This document shows positions 15,404 through 21,426 of a stretch of DNA of 21,426 nt, in pieces. The notes under the pieces are model-generated. The model had not been told where the DNA came from. It saw nothing but the letters and a program-made list of their open reading frames with translations, and did not search any database. Numbering within the stretch: the first letter of the stretch is position 1; each line of letters opens with the position of its first letter. Source of the stretch: JALOTE01 sp031422195. GTDB taxonomy: Bacteria; Pseudomonadota; Alphaproteobacteria; Rhizobiales; Rhizobiaceae. A program made the position numbers and the translations under genes. The stretch is from assembly GCA_031422195.1 (NCBI GenBank), contig JANOPZ010000080.1:1-21426 (forward strand), given 5' to 3'.

Positions 15404-16594
15404 GTGGATGCCACGTCTTTTGCCGACCGCCGTTTCCATGAGACATGGCTAAAGACGGACCATACTGATTTTGCCGCATTTGAAAAAGCTGCTGCTAAAA
15501 TAACACGCTTTGCAGATTGGCCGCTGGCCCATAGTGTTGAAAACAACATCCTGATTTATGACGGCGATGCTGCACGTTCTGCCGCCAAGCAGGAAACGTC
15601 GCGCAAAACGCTAATGGCCGAATGGGCTGACGCTTTTCTGTCTGGACCCGGCGTCATCATCATCAAAAATGCGGTCAACGACCATGCGGCAATTGATGGC
15701 GCAACCGCCATATTTAGCAGCATCATTGCTGACCAGCACAAAACCGGCACTGGCGGAGGCGACCATTTTGCCAAGCCGGGCGCAAACGACCGCATTTGGA
15801 ATTCTCTTCAGAAACACTGTCTTATAGACCCCGCCAATTTCGCTGCCTATTATGCCGCCGACGCAATCGGCATGGCGTCAGAAGCCTGGCTTGGGCCCGA
15901 TTGGCAAATGACCGCGCAGCTCAACCGGGTAAACCCGGGCGGCGCAGCGCAGTCTGCCCACCGTGATTATCATTTGGGGTTTATGACAGCGGCGCGCGCG
16001 GCCGAGTTTCCCGCCCATGTGCACCTGCTATCACCATTCATGACATTGCAAGGCGCCATTGCTCATTGCGATATGCCGCTCGAAAGCGGGCCGACTTTGT
16101 TTTTACCGCATACGCAAAATGTGCCTGACGGCTATCTGGCGTTTGGCAAGCCAGAATATCAAACCTATTTCAATGCCCATCACGTTCAAATGCCGCTGAC
16201 AAAAGGTGACACTGTATTTTTCAATCCGGCTTTGATGCATGCCGCCGGTACCAACCGTTCCAAAGATATTTTCCGCATGGCGAACTTGCTGCAGGTCTCA
16301 TCCGCATTTGGCCGCGCCATGGAAACCATTGACCGCATCGCCATGGCCAAAGCGCTTTATCCGGCGTTGCAAACCGCTCTTAAAAACGGCCTTTCAAAAT
16401 CCGCAGCCAAAAACGCCATTTCATGCGCCGCCGAGGGCTATGCCTTTCCAACCAACCTTGATCGTGACCCGCCCGTTGGCGGCCTTGCCCCGCAAAGCCA
16501 GGCGACGTTTATGGTGGAATGTTTGGAAAAAAATGTTTCGCCAATTGAGTTTAGTGCGGGATTAAATGCGCTGGAATCCAAGAGGGCGGGTTAA
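15404..16594 (+). CDS. Phytanoyl-CoA dioxygenase (PhyH)-family Fe(II)/2-oxoglutarate oxygenase
   Basis: The 396-residue product resembles PhyH-type non-heme iron oxygenases, which hydroxylate an unactivated carbon with oxygen and 2-oxoglutarate. The iron facial triad is visible: His186 and Asp188 in SAHRDYHLGF and His279 in NPALMHAAGTNRS, with Arg285 six residues later fitting the 2-oxoglutarate salt bridge. LESGPTLFLPHTQNVPDG (about 226-243) is the usual region between them. About 85 residues precede the domain and about 95 follow, longer than minimal PhyH proteins, so the substrate may be unusual. The GTG start at 15404 is set by a well-placed GGAG. It is a single-gene unit with its own promoter and operator-like repeat; its stop codon overlaps that of the convergent LysR gene by four bases. 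Confidence 0.85.
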   Translation: MDATSFADRRFHETWLKTDHTDFAAFEKAAAKITRFADWPLAHSVENNILIYDGDAARSAAKQETSRKTLMAEWADAFLSGPGVIIIKNAVNDHAAIDGATAIFSSIIADQHKTGTGGGDHFAKPGANDRIWNSLQKHCLIDPANFAAYYAADAIGMASEAWLGPDWQMTAQLNRVNPGGAAQSAHRDYHLGFMTAARAAEFPAHVHLLSPFMTLQGAIAHCDMPLESGPTLFLPHTQNVPDGYLAFGKPEYQTYFNAHHVQMPLTKGDTVFFNPALMHAAGTNRSKDIFRMANLLQVSSAFGRAMETIDRIAMAKALYPALQTALKNGLSKSAAKNAISCAAEGYAFPTNLDRDPPVGGLAPQSQATFMVECLEKNVSPIEFSAGLNALESKRAG

Positions 16595-17502
16595 CTTAAT
16601 TCTGCCCGCAATTCCAAAACCAAATGATCAAATAGCGCCCGCATCAAGCGACTACGATGCAAATCAGCGTGTGCAACCACATGCACATCAAACGGTATAT
16701 TGATGGCATCTGGCAAAACCCGCACCACTTTAGCTCGGTCAAACGCCATCGTCATGCCCGCTCCCAACCCTAAGCCCGCTTCGGTTGCCGCAACTTGGGC
16801 AAGTATGCTATCTGATCGGAACACAAAATCAGACCGTTTCACCGGCAGGCCAAAATCCACCATAGCCTTTAACAGGCGGTCGCTCTGATCTTCGCCGATC
16901 AAGCGATGCTTGGAGAAATCCTGTATGGTTTCGATATCACCAAACCGCTCCAAATAATCCGGCGTGGCGTAAAGCCCGACATAAATTTTGCCCGCTATCG
17001 CCATTATCAAATCCGGCTGGCGGGGCCGGTAAAGCCTAACCGCAATATCAGCCTCGCGCCGCTGCAAATCATTGCTGGAATTGGTAGCAATCAACTCAAG
17101 TGAAACCGCAGGAAACGCTTTTTGAAACCCTGCTAAAATTGGCGGCAGCAAATGGCAGCCGAAAATTTCGGGCACACTTAATCGCACTGTGCCTGACATG
17201 TTATCTGGTGTTCCACTGCGCTCGGCAACAATCTCACGCTCAACTCCAAACGCCGCTTCTTCCATAATACTGGCACGCTCAAATAATGCCAAGGCGCGAT
17301 CTGTCGGCGTAAGAGAATTGCTCCTACGCACAAACAGCGGCTCACAAATAGCTGCTTCCAAATTGCGGATGTGGCGGCCAATTGTTGGCTGGGTTTGCCC
17401 GATTGAAAGGGCCGCTGCGCTTAAGGTGCCATGGCGCATCACGGCCACAAATGAGCGCAACAAAGCCCAATCCAACGGCGTTCTGTTCACATCACCCTTC
17501 AT
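16591..17502 (-). CDS. LysR-family transcriptional regulator
   Basis: The product (303 residues from the ATG at 17502) has an N-terminal winged helix-turn-helix, LLRSFVAVMRHGTLSAAALS, then QTQPTIGRHIRNLEAAICEPLFVRR, and a substrate-binding-like effector domain from about residue 90 (TVRLSVPEIFGCHLLPPIL). The effector is not predictable. The 5' end is uncertain: the frame is open to 17706, but that overlaps the divergent gene; within the promoter region, ATG at 17514 or 17502, or a GTG at 17490 with AAGGG four bases upstream, are all possible. It is divergent from the SDR/DUF4386 pair, the usual arrangement for a LysR regulator and its target. Its stop overlaps the end of the dioxygenase gene. 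Confidence 0.93.
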   Translation of the reverse strand: MKGDVNRTPLDWALLRSFVAVMRHGTLSAAALSIGQTQPTIGRHIRNLEAAICEPLFVRRSNSLTPTDRALALFERASIMEEAAFGVEREIVAERSGTPDNMSGTVRLSVPEIFGCHLLPPILAGFQKAFPAVSLELIATNSSNDLQRREADIAVRLYRPRQPDLIMAIAGKIYVGLYATPDYLERFGDIETIQDFSKHRLIGEDQSDRLLKAMVDFGLPVKRSDFVFRSDSILAQVAATEAGLGLGAGMTMAFDRAKVVRVLPDAINIPFDVHVVAHADLHRSRLMRALFDHLVLELRAELS

Positions 17503-17547
17503 GCATAAATGCATACACCGGTAATATTTATTCGCAAGTGCATGCAT
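17501..17547. promoter_or_regulatory. Three ATGCAT palindromes in the LysR / SDR divergent region
   Basis: ATGCAT occurs at 17501-17506, 17509-17514 and 17542-17547. The first two form a symmetric ATGCAT-AA-ATGCAT block; the third lies 33 bases after the second, about three helical turns. LysR proteins bind paired dyads of this kind (T-N11-A). The first block overlaps the likely LysR start codon. Confidence 0.4.
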
Positions 17548-17593
17548 TTCATCGATCACATATTTTGACTTCAACAAAACGGAGTCATTCAAA

Positions 17594-18544
17594 ATGCAAA
17601 CCAAACAAGCCATTGTGATCGGCGGCAACGGCGCATTCGGTAAATCAGTCGCAAGAGCTTTGGCCGCCAAAGGCTGGCACCTGACCGGCTTTATGCGCAG
17701 CGCCAAGCCCTCATCAACCTTCCATCAAATTATTGAGGGCGACGCCAAAGACGCCAGCGCCGTTAGAGCCGCTTGCGCCGGACAAAACCTGATCATTTAT
17801 GGCGTCAACCCGCCTTATCATGAGTGGTCCAACGATGCATTGCCCATGCTTCAAAACACAATTGCCGCTGCCAAGGCCTCTGGTGCAACAATCCTGTTTC
17901 CCGGCAATATCTATAATTACGGGCCGGATGCAGGTGCAAACCTTAACGAGAACTCCCCGCAAAATCCGGTGACCCGCAAAGGCAAAATCCGTGTGGCCAT
18001 GGAAAATGCGTTGATCAAAGCCGCCGATGATGGCGTCAACACAATCGTATTGCGCATGGGTGATTTCTTCGGACCCGGCGCCGTTAGCACGTGGTTTGAA
18101 GCGGGCCTGTTTGGCGGAAAACCCGGCATTCCAAAATCCATTGCTTACCCCGGCGACATTAATCTTGGCCACTCATGGGCCTATATACCGGACATCGGCG
18201 AGGCTGCTGCGCAATTGGTTGAAGCCCATAAACCAAGCGGTTTTGAAGTTTTCAACTTCCCCGGCCATTACACCAAAAGCGGTAGCGCGTTGGTGGATGC
18301 TATCAATACAATCATGGTTGAAAAAACCGGCAAAGAACTCGCTGTCAAAAACTTCCCGTGGGGCTTTTTGCAATTGGTTCGCCCGTTCATCCGCATGGTC
18401 AACGAGCTTTTCGAAATGCGCTACCTGTGGGATGTTCCGCATCGCTTGGATGGTTCAAAACTTGAAGCTATCATCGGCTCAATCCCGCAAACACCGCTGA
18501 ACGATGCCGTTCGCGCAACGCTTGCACCACGCTGGCAAAAATAA
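17594..18544 (+). CDS. Atypical extended SDR / NAD(P)-dependent epimerase-like protein
   Basis: The 316-residue product has an N-terminal Rossmann fold with IVIGGNGAFGKSVARALAAKGW (dinucleotide motif GGNGAFG at 10-16) and a central region reminiscent of sugar-nucleotide epimerases and dehydratases (FPGNIYNYGPDAG, then LRMGDFFGPGA). The usual catalytic Tyr-x3-Lys is not visible: the corresponding stretch reads TRKGKIRVAMENAL with no tyrosine. It may therefore be a binding or atypical reductase protein. GGAG lies about 9 bases before the ATG. It is divergent from the LysR gene and 20 bases upstream of the DUF4386 membrane protein, with which it probably forms an operon under LysR control. Confidence 0.82.
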   Translation: MQTKQAIVIGGNGAFGKSVARALAAKGWHLTGFMRSAKPSSTFHQIIEGDAKDASAVRAACAGQNLIIYGVNPPYHEWSNDALPMLQNTIAAAKASGATILFPGNIYNYGPDAGANLNENSPQNPVTRKGKIRVAMENALIKAADDGVNTIVLRMGDFFGPGAVSTWFEAGLFGGKPGIPKSIAYPGDINLGHSWAYIPDIGEAAAQLVEAHKPSGFEVFNFPGHYTKSGSALVDAINTIMVEKTGKELAVKNFPWGFLQLVRPFIRMVNELFEMRYLWDVPHRLDGSKLEAIIGSIPQTPLNDAVRATLAPRWQK

Positions 18545-18564
18545 TCAACCTTAAGGAAAACTCC

Positions 18565-19254
18565 ATGAATACCATTGAAACTCCTCGCGCGGGAAAGCTG
18601 TCTGCTATCCTTCTGATCCTCGAACCCGCACTGTTTTTTGCGGCCTTTGCAGTGCTGGCAGCTGCGATCAATTGGCCTGCAAGCCTTGGCTTGCCCTACA
18701 ATGAAATCTTGCCTTTGATCAATGCAAACCTCAGCCAAGTGCGCTTCGGCTACGGGCTGTATTTAACATCTTCGCTGCTCACAATTCCGCTCGGTCTGGC
18801 TTTGTTGATGCGCCTCGGAAAAGCGCCATCAATATCGCTTTGGTTAGCTGCAGCATTTATGGCCGTTGCGGCGATCTTCAAAGCGCTCGGCATTGCGCGC
18901 TGGCTGGTGGCCATGCCTGCTTTGGCCAATCTTCTTGCCGCCGATGCAACCAAAGGCTCTGCCATTGAAGCGGCATTTACTGCTCTCAACGAGTATGGCG
19001 GCGGCACATTAGGTGAGTTGTTGGGCGTTGGCCTGATGACCGGGCTTTGGGCTTTGATGCTGGCTATATTTTTGGCAGGCAAAATGCGCCTTGCTGCAGT
19101 TCTGCTCGCGGTCGGCACTATTGCCAGCTTCTTGCTGGTTCCCAACGAGTTTTATCAATTTGCTCCAACGGCCGCACTGCAAGCCATTGGCCGCACTGCA
19201 ATTATGCTCGGCCAGATATTGCTGGCAGTCGCGATCTTGCAACGCAAAATCTAA
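18565..19254 (+). CDS. DUF4386 family integral membrane protein
   Basis: The 229-residue product has about six hydrophobic helices (roughly residues 12-36, 62-82, 89-108, 148-172, 175-193 and 203-226). ALNEYGGGTLGELLGVGLMTGLWAL around 140-165 is like the conserved core of DUF4386 proteins, whose role is not known. The start has AAGGA 8 bases upstream and follows the SDR gene by 20 bases. The operon with the SDR gene and the divergent LysR gene suggests one regulated unit. Its TAA stop overlaps, by four bases, the TAG stop of a convergent small gene, so no intrinsic terminator can sit between them. Confidence 0.75.
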   Translation: MNTIETPRAGKLSAILLILEPALFFAAFAVLAAAINWPASLGLPYNEILPLINANLSQVRFGYGLYLTSSLLTIPLGLALLMRLGKAPSISLWLAAAFMAVAAIFKALGIARWLVAMPALANLLAADATKGSAIEAAFTALNEYGGGTLGELLGVGLMTGLWALMLAIFLAGKMRLAAVLLAVGTIASFLLVPNEFYQFAPTAALQAIGRTAIMLGQILLAVAILQRKI

Positions 19255-19466
19255 ATCCCCAACACCAACTGCTTTATTTTGACGGCCTTTTCAAAATGAT
19301 CGAGCTTATGAGTGCGGATCCACCATTCAGCCGCCTCCATCAAAAGCTCTGGATCGTCATTACGGTTGGCAAAAAACGCATAAAACGAAAGGCCCACATT
19401 GGGGCCTTTCTGGTCGATTTTGGCATCGCAAACCGTGACGAACTTTTGTTTCAGACTGTCTCGCAT
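19251..19466 (-). CDS. Small conserved protein (possibly DUF6500)
   Basis: The 71-residue product starts MRDSLKQKFVTVCDAKI and has GLSFYAFFANRNDDPELLMEAAEWW followed by HKLDHFEKAVKI. The balanced charge, aromatic residues and absence of signal peptide or membrane helix fit a cytosolic globular protein. I recall a similar small family called DUF6500, but this name is a recollection, and the function is not known. The ATG is 8 bases after the SDR stop codon, with AGGGGG immediately upstream. It is therefore most likely the third gene of the UPF0303-SDR operon. The 3' end overlaps the stop of the convergent DUF4386 gene. Confidence 0.72.
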   Translation of the reverse strand: MRDSLKQKFVTVCDAKIDQKGPNVGLSFYAFFANRNDDPELLMEAAEWWIRTHKLDHFEKAVKIKQLVLGI

Positions 19467-19474
19467 CCCCCTGC

Positions 19475-20245
19475 TTAAACTGCTGAAAACCCGTTGTCCA
19501 CAAACAGCCGCTGGCCGGTGATAAACGCGGAGTCGTCGCTGGCCAAATAAAGCGCGGCGCGGGCAACGTCTTCAGGTTCGCCCATGCGCCCCTGTGCTTG
19601 GGCAATTGCGGCTTCAGAAACATCCACACCCAATGCAGCCAAATCTTTGACTTCGCGAAGCCCGTGCGGTGTTTTGATAAAGCCCGGGCAAACCGCATTA
19701 CAACGGATGTTGCGTTCGCGGAATTCAACCGCAATCGCGCGCGCAAACATATGCGTTGCGCCTTTGGTGGTGCCGTAAAGCACTTCCATCGGCGTGGCGA
19801 GTTCTGCCGAAATCGACGACGTGCAGACGATCGAACCGCCACCCGCTGCGATCATGCTTGGCAGCACAGCCTTGGTCATGAGGAACATGGATTTGACGTT
19901 CACATCGTGCAGCCAGTCCCACTCTTCTTCTGTGGTTTCGAGAAACGGCTTAATGACGATTGTGCCTGCGTGATTAAACAAAACCGTAATTGGTCCGAAC
20001 GCTGAAATGCCCTTGGCAACCGCTGCGCTAACCTGTTTGGAATTGGAAACATCGGCCTTCACCGCAATGGCCTTGCCTTTTGCCGCTTTGATTTCAGCAA
20101 CACGCGCCTTTGCCTCTTCAATATTTTGATCAACAATGATGACGCTCGCGCCCTCTTTGGCAAACAGCAAAGACGCCGCCCCGCCCATGCCCGTTGCGCC
20201 GCCAGATATCAGCGCCACTTTGCCTGCCAATCGCCCTGCCATCAT
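19475..20245 (-). CDS. Short-chain dehydrogenase/reductase (classical SDR)
   Basis: The 256-residue product is a classical SDR oxidoreductase: cofactor motif GGATGMG near residues 15-21, DVSN and NHAG (variant of NNAG) in the middle, catalytic Ser in SSIS, Tyr and Lys in YGTTK, then CPGFIKTPHG, GEPEDVARAALYLASDDSAFITGQ and VDNG near the end. This is the glucose-1-dehydrogenase / 3-oxoacyl-ACP-reductase-like group; the substrate cannot be named. Asp in VDQN at the end of the second beta strand favours NAD over NADP. The start is one of two adjacent ATGs (20245, 20242) after GGGGG; the TTG at 20254 is unlikely. It lies 21 bases after the UPF0303 gene and 8 bases before the small conserved gene. 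Confidence 0.93.
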   Translation of the reverse strand: MMAGRLAGKVALISGGATGMGGAASLLFAKEGASVIIVDQNIEEAKARVAEIKAAKGKAIAVKADVSNSKQVSAAVAKGISAFGPITVLFNHAGTIVIKPFLETTEEEWDWLHDVNVKSMFLMTKAVLPSMIAAGGGSIVCTSSISAELATPMEVLYGTTKGATHMFARAIAVEFRERNIRCNAVCPGFIKTPHGLREVKDLAALGVDVSEAAIAQAQGRMGEPEDVARAALYLASDDSAFITGQRLFVDNGFSAV

Positions 20246-20266
20246 GACCCCCAAATGCCCGCGTGT

Positions 20267-20767
20267 TTACGCGTCCAACTTCATCGCCGAAATATCAACA
20301 CTCAAAACAGCGGCAATCGCCTCAACCGCCAGTTTATGGTCTTCGCGCTGCGGCAGATTTGAAACCGTAATGCAGCCAATAATGGGCCCATCTTTGATTC
20401 GTATCGGAAATCCGCCGCCATGTGCGGCATAATCCATGGGGTTGCACCCAACCGCCTCATCGAGCACCTTGCCGTCGCGTTTGAGTTCCAGTCCCTTTCG
20501 GTAAGACGAGCACTGAAAGCGCCGGACAACGTTTACCTTTCGCCGCACCCAATCTTCATTATCCGATGATGTTCCCGCCATCGCATGCGTGAACAAAACC
20601 CTGTCCCAAAGCCGGATATCGATGAACACGCCCTGCCCTCGCGACGCCGCAATCTCGCGGATTTTCGAGCCGATTTCCCATGCGGTGGTTTCGCCAAAAG
20701 CAGAGAAGATGATGGCTTGTTCTTGGGCGATGATCAGGGTGATATCGGCTTCAATATTGATTTTCAT
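20267..20767 (-). CDS. UPF0303 / HbpS-GlcG-like heme-degrading-type domain protein
   Basis: The 166-residue product matches the UPF0303 pattern: an alpha/beta domain with FIDIRLWDRVLFTHAMAG, DNEDWVRRKVNVVRRF, then NPMDYAAHGGGFPIRI followed by GPIIGCITVSNLP and HKLAVEAIA. Databases often label this fold heme-degrading because of relatives such as HbpS, but heme binding is not demonstrated for this subgroup and could also be cofactor or small-molecule sensing. The ATG at 20767 starts the domain; the open frame to 20842 adds a hydrophobic leader (FCINFFAFIRAIF) without family character. No good Shine-Dalgarno is seen. It is the first gene of a probable operon with the SDR and the small conserved gene. 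Confidence 0.82.
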   Translation of the reverse strand: MKINIEADITLIIAQEQAIIFSAFGETTAWEIGSKIREIAASRGQGVFIDIRLWDRVLFTHAMAGTSSDNEDWVRRKVNVVRRFQCSSYRKGLELKRDGKVLDEAVGCNPMDYAAHGGGFPIRIKDGPIIGCITVSNLPQREDHKLAVEAIAAVLSVDISAMKLDA

Positions 20768-20871
20768 CTTAATATACTCACTGGCAGTTAACCGGAATAT
20801 GGCTCGTATAAACGCAAAGAAATTGATACAAAACAGGAACAATTAGTGATGCACTCAAGCAACTAAACATA

Positions 20872-21102
20872 ATGCCAATCAAGTGCGAATGTGAAGTAGC
20901 AATCCGGTCACTGGCTTCGACTTGGGCAAATGAAAGAGGTGAAGCTGGTTTACCAACCTTTCATGCCAGTTTCGGCGCGTTTGTTACGTGGTTGAGGAGT
21001 AAAGGTGGTGGCCAGTATCTGGACTTTCGTTCTAGAGCCGGAAGTCTCTACGATGCCGAAATGTGGTTCGATCAAGAAATGAAGCAGAGCTGGAAGAATT
21101 GA
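20872..21102 (+). CDS. Small hypothetical protein
   Basis: Not recognised as a named family. The 76-residue product ends with a protein-like sequence, FVTWLRSKGGGQYLDF followed by DAEMWFDQEMKQSWKN, with tryptophan and balanced charge typical of a true gene, and similar short proteins with a WFDQE..Q.W ending seem familiar from alphaproteobacteria. The N-terminus is less convincing (CECEVAIRS) and the ATG at 20872 has no Shine-Dalgarno, so the true start may be downstream. No signal peptide or membrane helix. The gene stands alone between the UPF0303 operon (divergent) and a decayed transposase start, in a stretch that looks lower in G+C than the rest. Confidence 0.5.
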   Translation: MPIKCECEVAIRSLASTWANERGEAGLPTFHASFGAFVTWLRSKGGGQYLDFRSRAGSLYDAEMWFDQEMKQSWKN

Positions 21103-21275
21103 ACTGGCGATTTACACAACTATTACTAAATCTACCACCCAAATATGCCTCATTGTGATGGACGAACTAGGCAATGATCCAGAATTGAATTTTCCCTTAG
21201 TCACCCCCGCGAATGCGGCAGTGTTTACATTCGACTGTTTTTCTTGTTTTGCTGTTCGAGTGATTTGGCTTTTGC

Positions 21276-21280
21276 AGGAG
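21276..21280 (+). promoter_or_regulatory. Ribosome binding site of the transposase remnant
   Basis: AGGAG lies 7 bases before the ATG at 21288, an ideal arrangement that supports this as the original start of the transposase-like gene. Confidence 0.6.
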
Positions 21281-21287
21281 ATTGGAA

Positions 21288-21426
21288 ATGGCGTGTCCAG
21301 CATGTGCAAGTGAAGTATTATCAAGTCCGGCCCAAAGAATGGAGCCCAGCGTTACCATTGCAAATCGTGCGGGCGATATTGGACTGATCGTGCCCCGCGG
21401 TTTAGTGATGAGACCAAGGCAATGGC
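21288..21426 (+). pseudogene. Zinc-ribbon transposase N-terminus, frameshifted, runs off window
   Basis: Starting at the ATG the frame encodes MACPACASE, with the first CxxC of a zinc ribbon. The rest of the ribbon is in another frame: from 21323 the -1 frame reads KSGPKNGAQRYHC, then KSCGRYWTDRAPRFSDETKAM, with the second CxxC, the usual QRY-x-C spacing and an aromatic W. That is the standard N-terminus of IS1-like and related insertion-sequence transposases. The two halves join only if one base is missing between 21306 and 21322, so the gene is interrupted, either by a mutation or by a sequencing error. The -1 frame has an in-frame TGA just upstream, so it cannot be translated alone. The exact IS family cannot be fixed from this fragment. 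Confidence 0.6.

Noticed and set aside
21207..21218. Small hairpin CCGC-GAAT-GCGG upstream of the transposase remnant
   Set aside because: Only four base pairs, no T run; could be part of an insertion-sequence end but nothing supports it in the window.
21160..21313. Small plus-strand frame (51 codons) beginning at the ATG at 21160
   Set aside because: No ribosome site, low-complexity hydrophobic and Phe/Cys-rich translation, and it runs into the transposase start in another frame; probably chance.
1..21426. CRISPR array, tRNA, rRNA or riboswitch
   Set aside because: No regularly spaced direct repeats, no cloverleaf or rRNA motifs and no recognisable aptamer core were seen by eye; a covariance-model scan was not possible.

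Overview
The window reads as a chromosomal segment of an alphaproteobacterium, most likely of the Hyphomicrobiales (Rhizobiales) type. Supporting signs are the pth-ychF neighbourhood, a split petA-petB-petC cytochrome bc1 operon followed by apt, trmL nearby, a BA14K-family secreted protein and a DUF2934 protein. Base composition looks moderate, roughly half G+C by eye. No rRNA, tRNA or CRISPR array was seen, and no gap between genes exceeds about 300 bases.

Layout, left to right. (1) 1-2850, plus strand: the C-terminal part of peptidyl-tRNA hydrolase, two small secreted paralogues with four cysteines each, the GTPase/ATPase YchF, and a small DUF2934 protein ended by a strong bidirectional hairpin. 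(2) 2929-4453, minus strand: a compact four-gene unit made of a membrane protein, a 51-residue paralogue of that protein's C-terminus, a small XRE regulator and a DUF2306 membrane protein. (3) 4621-6610: a YdjM-like membrane protein converges on an EamA transporter, which lies downstream of apt. (4) 6738-9446, minus strand: petA, petB and petC encode the complete cytochrome bc1 complex, closed by a UUCG-capped terminator. (5) 9621-13447, minus strand: two tandem full-length ABC exporter half-transporters. (6) 13581-15244: trmL and a BA14K protein converge on a Nudix hydrolase. (7) 15404-19254: a PhyH-type dioxygenase with a clear promoter and overlapping inverted repeat, a LysR regulator, and a divergent pair of an atypical SDR protein and a DUF4386 membrane protein. 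(8) 19251-20767, minus strand: a UPF0303 protein, an SDR oxidoreductase and a 71-residue conserved protein in one probable operon. (9) 20872 to the end: a small orphan gene and the frameshifted start of a zinc-ribbon transposase, which suggests the edge of an accessory or decaying mobile region.

Most of the window is ordinary core genome: respiration, purine salvage, translation quality control and tRNA modification. The parts most worth a second look are the translationally coupled membrane/XRE module with its truncated duplicate, the tandem four-cysteine secreted proteins, the regulatory DNA in front of the dioxygenase and around the LysR gene, and a run of four convergent gene pairs whose stop codons abut or overlap. 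I did not find a clear-cut new defence or mobile system.
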